Positions 33,829 to 42,502 of a stretch of DNA of 64,000 nucleotides are shown here, in pieces. The stretch spans positions 248,001 through 312,000 of the forward strand of contig NZ_AOCN01000022.1 of assembly GCF_000350525.1 (NCBI RefSeq), read 5' to 3'. The translations under genes and the position numbers were made by a program. Under the pieces are notes generated by a model, which did no database searches, was not told where the DNA came from, and saw only the letters and a list, made by a program, of their open reading frames with translations. Source of the DNA: Leucobacter salsicius M1-8 (lineage in GTDB: Bacteria; Actinomycetota; Actinomycetes; Actinomycetales; Microbacteriaceae). Each line of letters opens with the position of its first letter. Position 1 is the stretch's first letter.

Positions 33829-36165
33829 ATGTCTGAAAACTCACCACTGCCCAACGCCACCATTCTTGGATACCCCCGGATCGGCCGGCGCCGCGAGCTG
33901 AAGCGCGCCGTCGAGTCGTTCTGGAAGGGCAACACGAACGAGACGGAGCTGCAGGCGACCGCGCGCGATCTGCGCTCGGAGACTCGTGAGCGCCTGGCGG
34001 AACTCGGCCTGTCGAAGACGGGCGGAGCGATCCCCGAGAGCTTCAGCTTTTACGACCAGGTGCTCGACGCGACGCTCGCGCTCGGCGCGATCCCCGGCCG
34101 CTTCGCTGGCGTCACCGGCACGGACCTCGAGATCTACTTCGCCCTCGCCCGTGGCGATGAGCAGCACCAGCCCCTCGAGATGACCAAGTGGTTCGACACG
34201 AACTATCACTACAGCGTGCCCGAGATCGACGAGAACACGCAGTTCACGGCAAACCCCGCGCAGCTCGTCGCGCACGCCGCCGAGGCGATTGACGCTGGCA
34301 TTGAGTCGCGCCCCGTCATCGTCGGCCCCGTCACCTACCTGCTGCTCGCTAAGGCATCGGATGAGGCCGGCACCGACTTCGCCCCGATCGACCGCCTCGA
34401 CGAGGTCGTCGCAGTCTACGCCGAGCTGCTCGCCGCGCTCGCCGCAGCGGGCGCCACGTGGGTGCAGCTTGATGAGCCCGCGCTCGTGTCTGATTCGCTC
34501 TCGGTGCCCCGCGAGTTCACGCTCGCCCTCGTCGAGCGCGCCTACGCTGCTCTGGGTGTCGCTACGAACCGCCCGCAGGTCTTGCTGACCACGCCCTACG
34601 GTGACGCTTCGGCGGCCCTCGTGCGCCTTGGCAAGCTCCCCGTCGAGGCCGTGCATACCGACCTCGTGCGCGGCAGGATCCCCGCGGACGCCCTCGCCAC
34701 GGGTGAACTGGCGCTGGCATTCGAGAACACCCAGCTCGTCGCCGGCGTCGTCGACGGCCGCAACATCTGGCGCACCGACCTGCGCCGCGCGCTCGCACAG
34801 GCCGAGCAGCTCAAGGCGGCCGACATTAACACCGTGATCGGCACCTCGAACAGTCTGCAGCACGTACCGCACGACGTGGCAGACGAACAGAAGCTCGACA
34901 CGCAGCTGAAGTCGTGGCTCGCGTTCGCTGATCAGAAGGTCGCACAGGTGGCTACCCTCGCCCGTGGCCTCGAGGGCGGCGGCGCCAGCATCGAGACCGA
35001 GCTCGCTGACACCGATGCCGCGCTCGCAGACCGCGCGCAGGCACAGGGTGTGCGCGTGGATACGATCCGGAGCCGCGCCGCAGCAACCGGCCGCGAAGAT
35101 CGCGACCGTGTCACCGAGGAGGAGCGTCGTGAGGCACAAAAGGGCCTCGGAATCCCGCAGCTCGCGACCACCACGATCGGGTCGTTTCCGCAGACCACCG
35201 AGATTCGCAAGGCCCGCGCCGCGTTCGGTCGCGGCGAGATCGATCAGGCCGCATACGACGGATTCCTGCGCGAGGAGATCGAGCGCGTGATCCGGCTCCA
35301 GGAGGAGATCGGGCTCGATGTGCTCGTACACGGTGAGGCCGAGCGTAACGACATGGTGCAGTACTTCGCCGAGCTGCTTGACGGCTTCGCGGTGACTGAG
35401 AACGGGTGGGTGCAGTCGTACGGCACGCGCGCCACGCGCCCTTCGATCCTGTGGGGCGACGTGTCGCGGCCCGCACCCATGACGGTCGCTTGGACGGAAT
35501 ACGCCCAATCGCTCACTCCGCGCCCCGTGAAGGGTATGCTCACGGGCCCCGTCACGATCCTTGCGTGGTCGTTCGTGCGCGACGACCAGCCGCTCGCCGA
35601 CACCGCCAACCAGGTGGCGCTCGCGCTGCGCGACGAGATCGACGATCTCGTCACTGCGGGCATTCACATCGTGCAGGTCGACGAGCCGGCGCTGCGCGAG
35701 CTGCTGCCGCTCGACGCGAGCCGCCAGGCCGACTACCTCGACTGGTCGGTGGGTGCGTTCCGCCTCGCGACCGGTGGGGCTGCTCCAGAGGTGCAGATCC
35801 ACACGCACCTCTGTTACTCGGAGTTTGGCGAGATCATCGACGCGGTCGACGGCCTCGACGCCGACGTGACCTCGATCGAAGCCGCACGCAGCCGCATGGA
35901 CGTCGTTGAGCCGCTGGGCGACCACGGCTACTCGCGCGGCATCGGCCCGGGCGTCTACGACATCCACTCGCCCCGCGTGCCCAGTACCGAGGAGCAGGCG
36001 GAGTTGATTCGCATCGCGGCATCGCGCATTCCGGGCGAGCAGCTGTGGGTCAACCCCGACTGCGGCCTCAAGACGCGCGGCTACGTCGAGACGATCGAAA
36101 GCCTCACGAACCTGGTGCGCGCCGCGCGCGAGGTGCGGGAGGCCGTGCCCAGCGGCGTAGCGTGA
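33829..36165 (+). CDS. metE: Cobalamin-independent methionine synthase
   Basis: 778 residues, the normal two-barrel length. Transfers the methyl group of 5-methyltetrahydropteroyltri-glutamate to homocysteine. The N-terminal barrel starts with ILGYPRIGRRRELK; the catalytic C-terminal barrel has the zinc ligands in HTHLCYSEF near residue 657 and NPDCGLKTRG near 742, plus TTIGSFPQT. The start is ATG with GAAGGA. No cobalamin or SAM riboswitch is visible before it. The stop overlaps the next gene (GTGA), beginning a coupled metE, metE-like, metF operon. Confidence 0.97.
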   Translation: MSENSPLPNATILGYPRIGRRRELKRAVESFWKGNTNETELQATARDLRSETRERLAELGLSKTGGAIPESFSFYDQVLDATLALGAIPGRFAGVTGTDLEIYFALARGDEQHQPLEMTKWFDTNYHYSVPEIDENTQFTANPAQLVAHAAEAIDAGIESRPVIVGPVTYLLLAKASDEAGTDFAPIDRLDEVVAVYAELLAALAAAGATWVQLDEPALVSDSLSVPREFTLALVERAYAALGVATNRPQVLLTTPYGDASAALVRLGKLPVEAVHTDLVRGRIPADALATGELALAFENTQLVAGVVDGRNIWRTDLRRALAQAEQLKAADINTVIGTSNSLQHVPHDVADEQKLDTQLKSWLAFADQKVAQVATLARGLEGGGASIETELADTDAALADRAQAQGVRVDTIRSRAAATGREDRDRVTEEERREAQKGLGIPQLATTTIGSFPQTTEIRKARAAFGRGEIDQAAYDGFLREEIERVIRLQEEIGLDVLVHGEAERNDMVQYFAELLDGFAVTENGWVQSYGTRATRPSILWGDVSRPAPMTVAWTEYAQSLTPRPVKGMLTGPVTILAWSFVRDDQPLADTANQVALALRDEIDDLVTAGIHIVQVDEPALRELLPLDASRQADYLDWSVGAFRLATGGAAPEVQIHTHLCYSEFGEIIDAVDGLDADVTSIEAARSRMDVVEPLGDHGYSRGIGPGVYDIHSPRVPSTEEQAELIRIAASRIPGEQLWVNPDCGLKTRGYVETIESLTNLVRAAREVREAVPSGVA

Positions 36166-37400
36166 ACGCCGAGACAGTGAGGGGTGTGGGCCCCGCGGCC
36201 ACGGAGCTTGCTGCTCCGTGGCCCGCGGGGGAGCTGCCGACCGAACCGGTCGGCAGTCTCCCGCGGCCCGCGCGGCTGCAGCGCGCGGTGCTCGACGCCG
36301 AGCTCGGGCTCGCCTCCGCCGCCGAGCTGGCGAATGAACAGCAGCGCGCGGTGCGCGAGACCCTCGCGGGCCTCGAAGCCACCGGCTCACCCATCGTGAC
36401 CGACGGGGAGCAGCGGCGTCAGAGCTTCTCGAGCTACCCGCTCGGTGCGAATCCGGATCGCGGTGCGCCGGGCACCGATCCGGTGTTTGCCGTGTTTGCT
36501 GACGGTCATCACCGTGTGATTCCCCGGCTCGCTCAGGCACCGTTCGCGTTTCGCGGCTGGGCGGCCGATGACGTTGCGGCCGCGCGTCGGCTTACGTCGC
36601 TACCGATCAAGCAGGCCGTCGTGTCGCCGTCGATGCTGTCGCTCATGTGGCCGGAGGGTGAAGGGACGCTCACAGGCGGTGGGCTTGCAGAGTACTCGCG
36701 CACCGATTTTCTTGACGACGTCGTGGCGGGCTGCGCCGAGGACATTCGGCGCTCGTTTGCGGCGGGCGCTGCCCGCGTCACGATCGACTTCACCGAGGGG
36801 CGCCTCGCCCTGCGCCGCGACCTGCGCGCGCCGTGGGCTGGGCCGGCCGCACTCACGGGGTTCATCGATCTGATGAACCGCGTGCTCGCGCTGCTGCCCG
36901 AGGGGCTGCGCTCCGCCGTGGGCGTGCACACTTGCCCGGGCAACGACCAGGACAGCGCGCACAGTGCCGACATCGACTATGCCGAGCTGATCCCCGAACT
37001 GTTTCAGATCGAGGCGGGCTACTTTCTCGTGCAGGCCGCGGGCGAGCCAGAGCCGGATCGTGTGGCCCGGCTCGTGGGTCGCCAGCTGCGACAGATCTCG
37101 GCGGCCGGGGGACGCGCGCCGCGCGTTCTCTTTGGGGTTACGAACCCGACGAGCCCGAAGCTCGAGACCGAGCGAGAGATTGCCGAACAGCTGGTGCGGG
37201 CTGCCCGGTTCGTGCCGCCGGAGCTCATCGGGTCAACCGACGACTGCGGCTTCTCGCCGTACTTGGTCGACGAGAAGCCCCGGCACGGGTCACCCGACTT
37301 TGCCCGAGATGTCGCGTTCGCGAAGGTGGCCGCGCGCGTACGTGGGACCCTGCGTGCGAGTGCCGAGCTTGCTGGCCGACCCGAGGAGGTGCTCGTATGA
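36162..37400 (+). CDS. Single-barrel MetE-like methyltransferase
   Basis: 412 residues related to the C-terminal (catalytic) barrel of MetE only. The zinc site appears complete: H256 and C258 in VHTCPGND, probably E284 in QIEAGYFLV, and C362 in STDDCGFSPY; the entry motif EPVGSLPRP parallels TTIGSFPQT of MetE. Without the N-terminal barrel it should not bind polyglutamyl folate in the MetE manner, so the methyl donor may differ. It lacks MesX-type neighbours known for one class of folate-independent synthases. GTGA overlap with metE and ATGA overlap with metF tie it to methionine synthesis. Confidence 0.8.
   Translation: MNAETVRGVGPAATELAAPWPAGELPTEPVGSLPRPARLQRAVLDAELGLASAAELANEQQRAVRETLAGLEATGSPIVTDGEQRRQSFSSYPLGANPDRGAPGTDPVFAVFADGHHRVIPRLAQAPFAFRGWAADDVAAARRLTSLPIKQAVVSPSMLSLMWPEGEGTLTGGGLAEYSRTDFLDDVVAGCAEDIRRSFAAGAARVTIDFTEGRLALRRDLRAPWAGPAALTGFIDLMNRVLALLPEGLRSAVGVHTCPGNDQDSAHSADIDYAELIPELFQIEAGYFLVQAAGEPEPDRVARLVGRQLRQISAAGGRAPRVLFGVTNPTSPKLETEREIAEQLVRAARFVPPELIGSTDDCGFSPYLVDEKPRHGSPDFARDVAFAKVAARVRGTLRASAELAGRPEEVLV
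36450..36459. repeat. Near-copy of the iterated palindrome (AATCCGGATC)
   Basis: 9 of 10 bases match GATCCGGATC; it encodes Asn-Pro-Asp in a loop of the MetE-like protein. Confidence 0.5.
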
Positions 37401-38335
37401 GCGAGGTGCGCGACGGTGGGCTGAATGGAGCCCTCAGCGACGTTCTGCTGACGGGGAGCGCGCCGACCCGGCCGCGGTTCTCCTTTGAAGTGTTCCCCGC
37501 ACGCAGCGGTGCCGCAGCGTTGGCGCTCGGCAATGCCGTGCAGCACCTCGCGGCCGCGGGCCCCGACTTCATCTCGGTGACCTACGGGGCGAACGGCTCG
37601 AACCGGGGCGCGTCGCGCGACCTGGTGAAGTACCTGCGCGATCACACCGACGCGTTGCCGCTCGCACACCTCACAACCGTGGGGGAGTCTCGGGACGCGA
37701 TCCTCGAAGCGATTCACGGGATCATGGACACGGGGGTGCACGATTTCCTTGCCCTCCGCGGTGACCCGCCCCGAGGCAGTGACGAGTCCGACCCGGCGGT
37801 TGCGGGCTCGTTGAGCTCGCTTGAGCTGGTCAAGCTGGTGGCGCAGGCGCGGGCGGAACGCCCCGCGTTTACGAGCGTGGGGCGCACCTCGGTCGCCGCC
37901 TACCCCAACGGGCACCCGCTGTCGCGGTCGCGCTCGGAGGATCTCGACTGGTTAGTGGCCAAGCAAGAGGCTGGGGCGCAGTTCGCGATCACGCAGCTGT
38001 TTTTCCGTGCCGAAGAGTACCTGGAGTTCGTGGCAGATGGCCGGGGTGCAGGGCTGACGATTCCAGTGCTACCGGGGTTGATGCCCGTGGCCACCGCCGC
38101 GCAGCTGCGCAAAGTGGCTGAGCTGGCGGGGCGCCCTGCGCCCTCTGAACTCGTGCGTGAGATTGAGGACGCAGGTGGGTATGCCCCCGAGCTGGGGGTT
38201 GAACACACGACCGCGCTCGCGCGCGAACTGCTGGCCGGCGGCGCCCCATCGCTGCACTTGTACACCTTCAACCGGCACGAGCGGGTGCTGGCCGTGCTGC
38301 GTGAACTGGAGTTGCTCGCACCCGTCGGGGTCTAG
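37397..38335 (+). CDS. metF: Methylenetetrahydrofolate reductase
   Basis: 312 residues. FAD enzyme that makes 5-methyltetrahydrofolate, the donor for MetE. Motifs: RFSFEVFPARSG at the start of the barrel, DFISVTYGANGSNR, DFLALRGDPPRG and ITQLFFRAEEY. The ATG overlaps the preceding stop by 4 nt and has a GAGGAGGTG ribosome site, which excludes the longer upstream open frame. Convergent with lexA, only 21 bp apart. Confidence 0.95.
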   Translation: MSEVRDGGLNGALSDVLLTGSAPTRPRFSFEVFPARSGAAALALGNAVQHLAAAGPDFISVTYGANGSNRGASRDLVKYLRDHTDALPLAHLTTVGESRDAILEAIHGIMDTGVHDFLALRGDPPRGSDESDPAVAGSLSSLELVKLVAQARAERPAFTSVGRTSVAAYPNGHPLSRSRSEDLDWLVAKQEAGAQFAITQLFFRAEEYLEFVADGRGAGLTIPVLPGLMPVATAAQLRKVAELAGRPAPSELVREIEDAGGYAPELGVEHTTALARELLAGGAPSLHLYTFNRHERVLAVLRELELLAPVGV

Positions 38336-38356
38336 CGCGAAGTGGGGCGTGGCAGC

Positions 38357-39010
38357 CTAGATGGAGCGGAGAACGGCGACGACCTTGCCAAGTACCTCGG
38401 CGTAATCACCCAGGATCGGCTCGAATGCGCTGTTGCGGGGGAGCAGCCACGTATGGCCATCACGCCTGCGAAACACCTTGACCGTCGCTTCGCCGTCGAG
38501 CATGGCCGCGACGATGTCGCCATTGTTGGCCTCGCGCTGCTGACGCACGACAACGAAGTCGCCGTCACAGATCGCAGCGTCGATCATGGAGTCGCCCACC
38601 ACCTTCAGCATGAACACGGTGCCGTCGCCGACGAGCTGACGAGGGAGGGGCATGACTTCCTCGACCTGCTGCTCAGCCGTGATCGGCACACCCGCAGCGA
38701 TCTGGCCGACGAGGGGGACGTAGGCGGTCTCTTCTGCGGGGATCGGTGAATCAGCTGGCGGCTCGGGGGCGGTGGGGTCCACGAGTACCTCGAGCGCGCG
38801 TGGGCGATGCGGGTCACGGCGAATGCAGCCCGCAAGCTCGAGCCTGCTGAGCTGGTGGGTGACGCTCGAGAGCGAGGACAACCCCACTGCATCACCGATC
38901 TCACGCATGCTCGGCGGATATCCCCGCGAGGCGACCGACTGAGCGATGTACTCAAGGATGGAACGTTGCTTGTCGCTTAGGCGATCCAACGGACTTGCGA
39001 TCTCAGCCAT
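38357..39010 (-). CDS. lexA: LexA repressor
   Basis: 217 residues. Represses SOS genes until RecA filaments stimulate self-cleavage. N-terminal winged helix ([21 protein letters not shown]), then the S24 protease domain: cleavage site Ala106-Gly107 in QIAAGVP, nucleophile S141 in GDSMID and general base K178 in ATVKVF. All are intact. The start has GAGGAG. It is divergent from the LysM gene, with a LexA box and a second dyad in between. Confidence 0.97.
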   Translation of the reverse strand: MAEIASPLDRLSDKQRSILEYIAQSVASRGYPPSMREIGDAVGLSSLSSVTHQLSRLELAGCIRRDPHRPRALEVLVDPTAPEPPADSPIPAEETAYVPLVGQIAAGVPITAEQQVEEVMPLPRQLVGDGTVFMLKVVGDSMIDAAICDGDFVVVRQQREANNGDIVAAMLDGEATVKVFRRRDGHTWLLPRNSAFEPILGDYAEVLGKVVAVLRSI

Positions 39011-39170
39011 GATGGCGGTCTCCTCTATCGGTTGGTATCCCCAGGAAGGTGGCCCGTGACGACGATGTCGGAGGTACCTGCTTGAGTGCTCTCGTTAGTT
39101 CGAAACTCTACCGACTGCACGACACTTGGCCAAACAAGTATTCGAGTGTCGCTGGAATTTTGAGCGAGAG

Positions 39171-39201
39171 GATTCGAAAGCGAAGCTTGCTCTTTCGAAT
39201 C
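39171..39201. promoter_or_regulatory. Dyad next to the lexA LexA box
   Basis: Perfect inverted repeat GATTCGAAAG (39171-39180) and CTTTCGAATC (39192-39201), 11 nt apart. The half-sites contain TTCGAA, as in LexA boxes, but spacing differs. Possible second operator toward lexA, or an RNA hairpin at its 5' end. Confidence 0.4.
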
Positions 39202-39202
39202 T

Positions 39203-39218
39203 TCGAATGTATATTCGA
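39203..39218. promoter_or_regulatory. LexA (SOS) box between lexA and the LysM gene
   Basis: TCGAATGTATATTCGA, an almost perfect palindrome of the actinobacterial LexA type (extended TTCGAATGTATATTCGAA). It is 50 bp before the LysM start and about 190 bp before lexA. Confidence 0.88.
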
Positions 39219-39267
39219 AACAGTTGTTCGCATCACGTGCGGCAATTCACTTGAAGGGACTCGACAC

Positions 39268-39687
39268 ATGAGTGCAGCACTGGCGCAGGCGCCCGCAGTA
39301 CAGCAGATGAACGAGTGGTGTGAAGTAGCTCAGCCCACACCGCGCATGCGGCTGACGCGGCGAGGCCGAATCGTGTTCGGTGGGCTTGCGACGTTTGCGG
39401 CAGCGGCGACTCTGGCGCTGATAGCTTCGCTCTCGGCGCCGCAGGCAATCGCTTCGAACGAAACGGGTAACGCTGAGTTTGGCTACGTCGTGGCGGCGCC
39501 CGGGGCCTCTCTCTGGCAGCTCGCAACAGAGCTTGATCCGTCGATGGACCCTCGCGACCTCATCGCCGAGATTGTGCAGCTCAACCAGCTTCAGGGCTCC
39601 GAAGTAGTCGTGGGGCAGCCCATCGCTGTGCCGCTGCGGTACACCGACAGTGATTCGGTGATGTCTGCCACCGAGCTGGGGCTGTAG
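39268..39687 (+). CDS. LysM-domain protein, probable SOS cell-division inhibitor (YneA-like)
   Basis: 139 residues from ATG at 39268, which has a GAAGGGA ribosome site; the longer frame from 39049 runs through the LexA box and is rejected. After a basic N-terminus and one membrane segment (IVFGGLATFAAAATLALIA) comes an extracellular LysM-like part (YVVAAPGASLWQLATELDP to GQPIAVPLRY). Divergence from lexA, a shared LexA box and this architecture match YneA/DivS-type inhibitors that stop division during DNA repair. Confidence 0.75.
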   Translation: MSAALAQAPAVQQMNEWCEVAQPTPRMRLTRRGRIVFGGLATFAAAATLALIASLSAPQAIASNETGNAEFGYVVAAPGASLWQLATELDPSMDPRDLIAEIVQLNQLQGSEVVVGQPIAVPLRYTDSDSVMSATELGL

Positions 39688-39768
39688 TTGCGTTCACGCT
39701 TGGCGTAGTCACGCGTAGCCCCGGAGACGATGCGAGGGATCGTTGATGTAGGTGATTCGGTCGCTCGA

Positions 39769-39774
39769 TAGACT
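39769..39774 (+). promoter_or_regulatory. -10 element of leaderless promoter for hisC
   Basis: TAGACT, 6 nt, then GTG at 39781. This favours 39781 over the in-frame GTG at 39778. Confidence 0.55.
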
Positions 39775-39780
39775 GTCGTG

Positions 39781-40851
39781 GTGACCAGCTTGAGTGATCT
39801 TCCTCTCCGTGCAAACCTTGTGGGCAAAAGTCCCTACGGCGCTCCTCAGGATCCCGTAGCCGTCAGCTTGAATGTCAACGAGAACACCCATCCGATTCCC
39901 GACGAAGTCGCCGCAGATATCACGGCGGCTCTCGAGCGTGCGGTACGCACCGCAAACAGGTATCCCGACCGTGACTTCGTTGAGCTTCGCTCCGCGCTGG
40001 CTGGCTACCTGGGGCATGGCCTCTCCTCCGATCAGTTGTGGGCAGCAAACGGCTCAAACGAGGTGCTCCAGCAGGTGCTGCAGGCGTTTGGTGGCCCTGG
40101 CCGCACCCTGCTCAGCTTCACGCCCACCTACTCGATGTACCCGCTTCTGGCGGATGGCACGGACACCGGGTGGATTGACGTGCCCCGCCCCGAGGGGTAC
40201 CGGCTCACGCCCGAAGCTGTAGTTGCGGCGCTCGCCGAGCACAGGCCCAGCCTGGTCGTCCTTTGCGGGCCCAATAATCCGACCGGCACACCGCTTGACC
40301 GCGAGGTGATTCTTGCCGCATACGACGCGTTCGATGGCATGCTCATCGTTGACGAGGCCTACTTCGAGTTTGATGATGAACGCGAGAGCGCAGTGACCCT
40401 GCTGGAGGGACGCCCCCGCCTCATGGTGTCACGCACAATGAGCAAGGCGTTCGCCTTCGCCGGCGTGCGCCTCGGATATCTGGCCGCTGACCCAGCTGTG
40501 ATCGACGCACTGCGTCTCGTGCGCCTGCCCTATCACCTGTCCGCCTTGACTCAGGCTGCCGCCACTACGGCCATCAAGCACTCCGCGACCATGCTCGCGA
40601 CGGTTGCAGATATCCGCAACGAACGGGACCGGCTCGGCGCAGCCCTTACGGCGCTGGGCTATCGGGTGCACGACTCAGGCGCGAACTTTGTGTTGGTGGG
40701 CGGCTTCGCGGACCCCGACGGCATGTTTGAAGCGTTGCGTGCGAGGGGCATTCTGATTCGCAACCTGGGAATCGACGGCCACCTGCGCATCACAGCAGGC
40801 ACCGAAGCCGAAACGAGCGCAGTGATCCAGGCCATCACCGAGTTGGGCTAG
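39781..40851 (+). CDS. hisC: Histidinol-phosphate aminotransferase
   Basis: 356 residues. PLP enzyme converting imidazole acetol phosphate to histidinol phosphate. Motifs NENTHPIP, AANGSNEVLQQVLQAFGG, CGPNNPTGT, VDEAYFEF and the PLP lysine in SRTMSKAFAFAG near residue 220. It is separated from hisB by the thioredoxin-fold/CcdA pair, whereas it usually abuts hisB. Confidence 0.95.
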   Translation: MTSLSDLPLRANLVGKSPYGAPQDPVAVSLNVNENTHPIPDEVAADITAALERAVRTANRYPDRDFVELRSALAGYLGHGLSSDQLWAANGSNEVLQQVLQAFGGPGRTLLSFTPTYSMYPLLADGTDTGWIDVPRPEGYRLTPEAVVAALAEHRPSLVVLCGPNNPTGTPLDREVILAAYDAFDGMLIVDEAYFEFDDERESAVTLLEGRPRLMVSRTMSKAFAFAGVRLGYLAADPAVIDALRLVRLPYHLSALTQAAATTAIKHSATMLATVADIRNERDRLGAALTALGYRVHDSGANFVLVGGFADPDGMFEALRARGILIRNLGIDGHLRITAGTEAETSAVIQAITELG

Positions 40852-40888
40852 CACCGGCGCTCTCAGGGTTGCATCTGTCGTCCATCGG

Positions 40889-40894
40889 TAGGCT
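40889..40894 (+). promoter_or_regulatory. -10 element of leaderless promoter for the DsbA-like gene
   Basis: TAGGCT, 6 nt, then ATG at 40901. It rules out the in-frame TTG at 40895. Confidence 0.55.
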
Positions 40895-40900
40895 TTGACC

Positions 40901-41659
40901 ATGACTAGTGCGCCTGAAGCTATGCCCCGTCACGTGCTCGAACGTCAGCTTCGCCGGTCACGGTTGCTGAACGTGATCCTCGCGGTGGTGGCCGCGCTCG
41001 GCCTGGTGTTCGGCGGTGTGCAGTGGGCGCAAAGCGGTTCTTTAGGCGAGGCGGCTGCGGCCGGGCAAACGGCAGAGGGCGCTGGCGATGCCGGTGCACC
41101 GCAGCAAGCTTCGCTCGAGAGGCGTGTCGAGGGCGACCCGATGGCGATCGGCGACATTGACGCACCCATCGTGATGACGGAGTGGGTTGATCTTCGCTGC
41201 CCATACTGTGCAGTGTTCACCCGAGACACGCTGCCCGATGTCGTCAAGGAGTACGTTGACTCGGGCAAGGTGCGCATCGAAATGCAAGACGTCGCCTTCT
41301 TCGGTGAAGAATCACTCCGGGCGTCCGCGGCTGCGCGCGCCGCGGCAGAGCAGGGCCGCTACTTCGAGTTCATTGAAGCTGTCTACGAGGCTGCCCCCGA
41401 GTCAGGTCACGCCGAGCTTACGACCGAAGAACTGCTGGGTCACGCACGCACCGCTGGAGTGCCCGATATGGAGCTTTTCGAGAAAGACATGGCGCGTGAC
41501 GACCTGCGGGCCGCGGCTAGCCAAGCGACAGAACAGGCCAGCAAGCTTGGCGTGAGCGGAGTTCCATTCTTCGTGGTGAATGGACAGGGCATCAGCGGCG
41601 CTCAGCCCATCGATACCTTCCGCGAATTCCTGGATCAGGCTGTCACGGAAGCCTCGTGA
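40901..41659 (+). CDS. Membrane-anchored DsbA-family thiol-disulfide oxidoreductase
   Basis: 252 residues. A short cytoplasmic basic stretch, one membrane helix (LLNVILAVVAALGLVFGGVQW) cited in part, an Ala/Gly linker and a thioredoxin-fold domain with the CPYC redox centre near residue 100 and the cis-Pro motif GVSGVPFFVV. This is a DsbA/BdbD-type extracytoplasmic enzyme. The stop overlaps the ccdA-like gene (GTGA), so the two probably form an electron relay: CcdA brings reducing power, or the pair controls disulfide state of exported proteins. Confidence 0.86.
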   Translation: MTSAPEAMPRHVLERQLRRSRLLNVILAVVAALGLVFGGVQWAQSGSLGEAAAAGQTAEGAGDAGAPQQASLERRVEGDPMAIGDIDAPIVMTEWVDLRCPYCAVFTRDTLPDVVKEYVDSGKVRIEMQDVAFFGEESLRASAAARAAAEQGRYFEFIEAVYEAAPESGHAELTTEELLGHARTAGVPDMELFEKDMARDDLRAAASQATEQASKLGVSGVPFFVVNGQGISGAQPIDTFREFLDQAVTEAS

Positions 41660-42492
41660 ACCTCACGCTTGCCGGAGCGTTCCTTGGGGGCGTGCTGACA
41701 TTGCTGAGCCCCTGCTCGGTGATGCTGCTGCCCGCGTTCTTTGCCTATGCGTTCACCAGCACTGGCGCGCTTTTGGCCCGTACCGGAGTCTTCTTCTTGG
41801 GCCTTGCGACGGCGCTCGTGCCGTTAGGGTTACTGGCGGGCACCGTCGGCGCCTGGGTGAGTCAGAACCGCTTTGAGCTCGTCACCGTGGCGTCAATCGT
41901 CGTGATTGTGCTGGGCCTGCTGCTGCTGAGCGGCGTTCCGCTGCCGGGGTTGATGCGTCAGCGTGGCCCTGAGAACGCCTCGGGTATCGCGGTGTTTGCG
42001 CTCGGCGCCGTCTACGGACTCGCCGGCGTGTGCGCAGGGCCCTTGCTGGGGGCAGCGTTGTCGTTCGCCGCATTCGGCGCGAACGCGGTCTTTGGCGGTA
42101 TCGTGCTGCTCGTTTTTGCGGCCGGGATGACGCTGCCGCTCCTGTTGCTGGGGTTCCTCTGGAACCGGATCCCCGCGGTGCGCGCACTGGTGCGACCGCG
42201 TGAACTGAGGATCGGGAAGTGGCGCAACGCATGGACCAACGTGATTGGTGGTCTGCTCACGGTCGCGATCGGTGTCGTGCTGCTCGTGACCCGGGGCACC
42301 ACGACGCTCGGTGGGCTGGTTGGCGCCACCACACAAGCAAAGCTTGAGGCCGACGTGCTCCGGCTGACCGGGGCTGTGCCCAACTGGCTTGTGGCCGTCG
42401 TGTTCATCGTGCTGGCGGGGGTGTGGGCCGCGGTCGTCGTGACGCGGCGAGACAACCGGGCTCTGCGCAGTCAGGCAGCTGAAGCTGAGTAG
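41656..42492 (+). CDS. ccdA: CcdA/DsbD-family membrane electron transporter
   Basis: 278 residues with about six to seven membrane helices. Both family cysteines are present: one in [11 protein letters not shown] (about residue 20, TM1) and one in [11 protein letters not shown] (about residue 125, TM4). CcdA passes electrons from cytoplasmic thioredoxin to outside thiol enzymes, for example for cytochrome c maturation. It overlaps the DsbA-like gene; no cytochrome biogenesis genes are in view. Confidence 0.88.
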   Translation: MNLTLAGAFLGGVLTLLSPCSVMLLPAFFAYAFTSTGALLARTGVFFLGLATALVPLGLLAGTVGAWVSQNRFELVTVASIVVIVLGLLLLSGVPLPGLMRQRGPENASGIAVFALGAVYGLAGVCAGPLLGAALSFAAFGANAVFGGIVLLVFAAGMTLPLLLLGFLWNRIPAVRALVRPRELRIGKWRNAWTNVIGGLLTVAIGVVLLVTRGTTTLGGLVGATTQAKLEADVLRLTGAVPNWLVAVVFIVLAGVWAAVVVTRRDNRALRSQAAEAE

Positions 42493-42495
42493 ACT
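42490..42495 (+). promoter_or_regulatory. -10 element upstream of hisB
   Basis: TAGACT, 7 nt, then ATG at 42503; it overlaps the ccdA stop codon. Leaderless candidate that would give the hisB-hisH-hisA genes their own start. Confidence 0.5.
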
Positions 42496-42502
42496 GGTAC
42501 CC

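Noticed and set aside
33634-33829. Cobalamin or SAM riboswitch before metE
   Set aside because: No B12-box or SAM-type conserved core was seen; the intergenic space of about 195 bp holds short repeats only.
33635-33847. Longer start for the MocR protein
   Set aside because: The added 71 codons lie over the repeats and metE leader and contain no winged-helix sequence.
33841-36540. Minus-strand open frame of 899 codons opposite metE
   Set aside because: It mirrors metE codons, has Arg/His-rich composition without any family motif, and no promoter or ribosome site. Long antisense frames are usual in high-GC DNA.
36833-37396. Upstream extension of the metF frame
   Set aside because: It overlaps the MetE-like gene in another frame; metF similarity begins after the ATG at 37397, which has a strong ribosome site.
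39049-39267. Longer start for the LysM protein
   Set aside because: The extra region covers the LexA box and dyad and has no similarity to the protein family.
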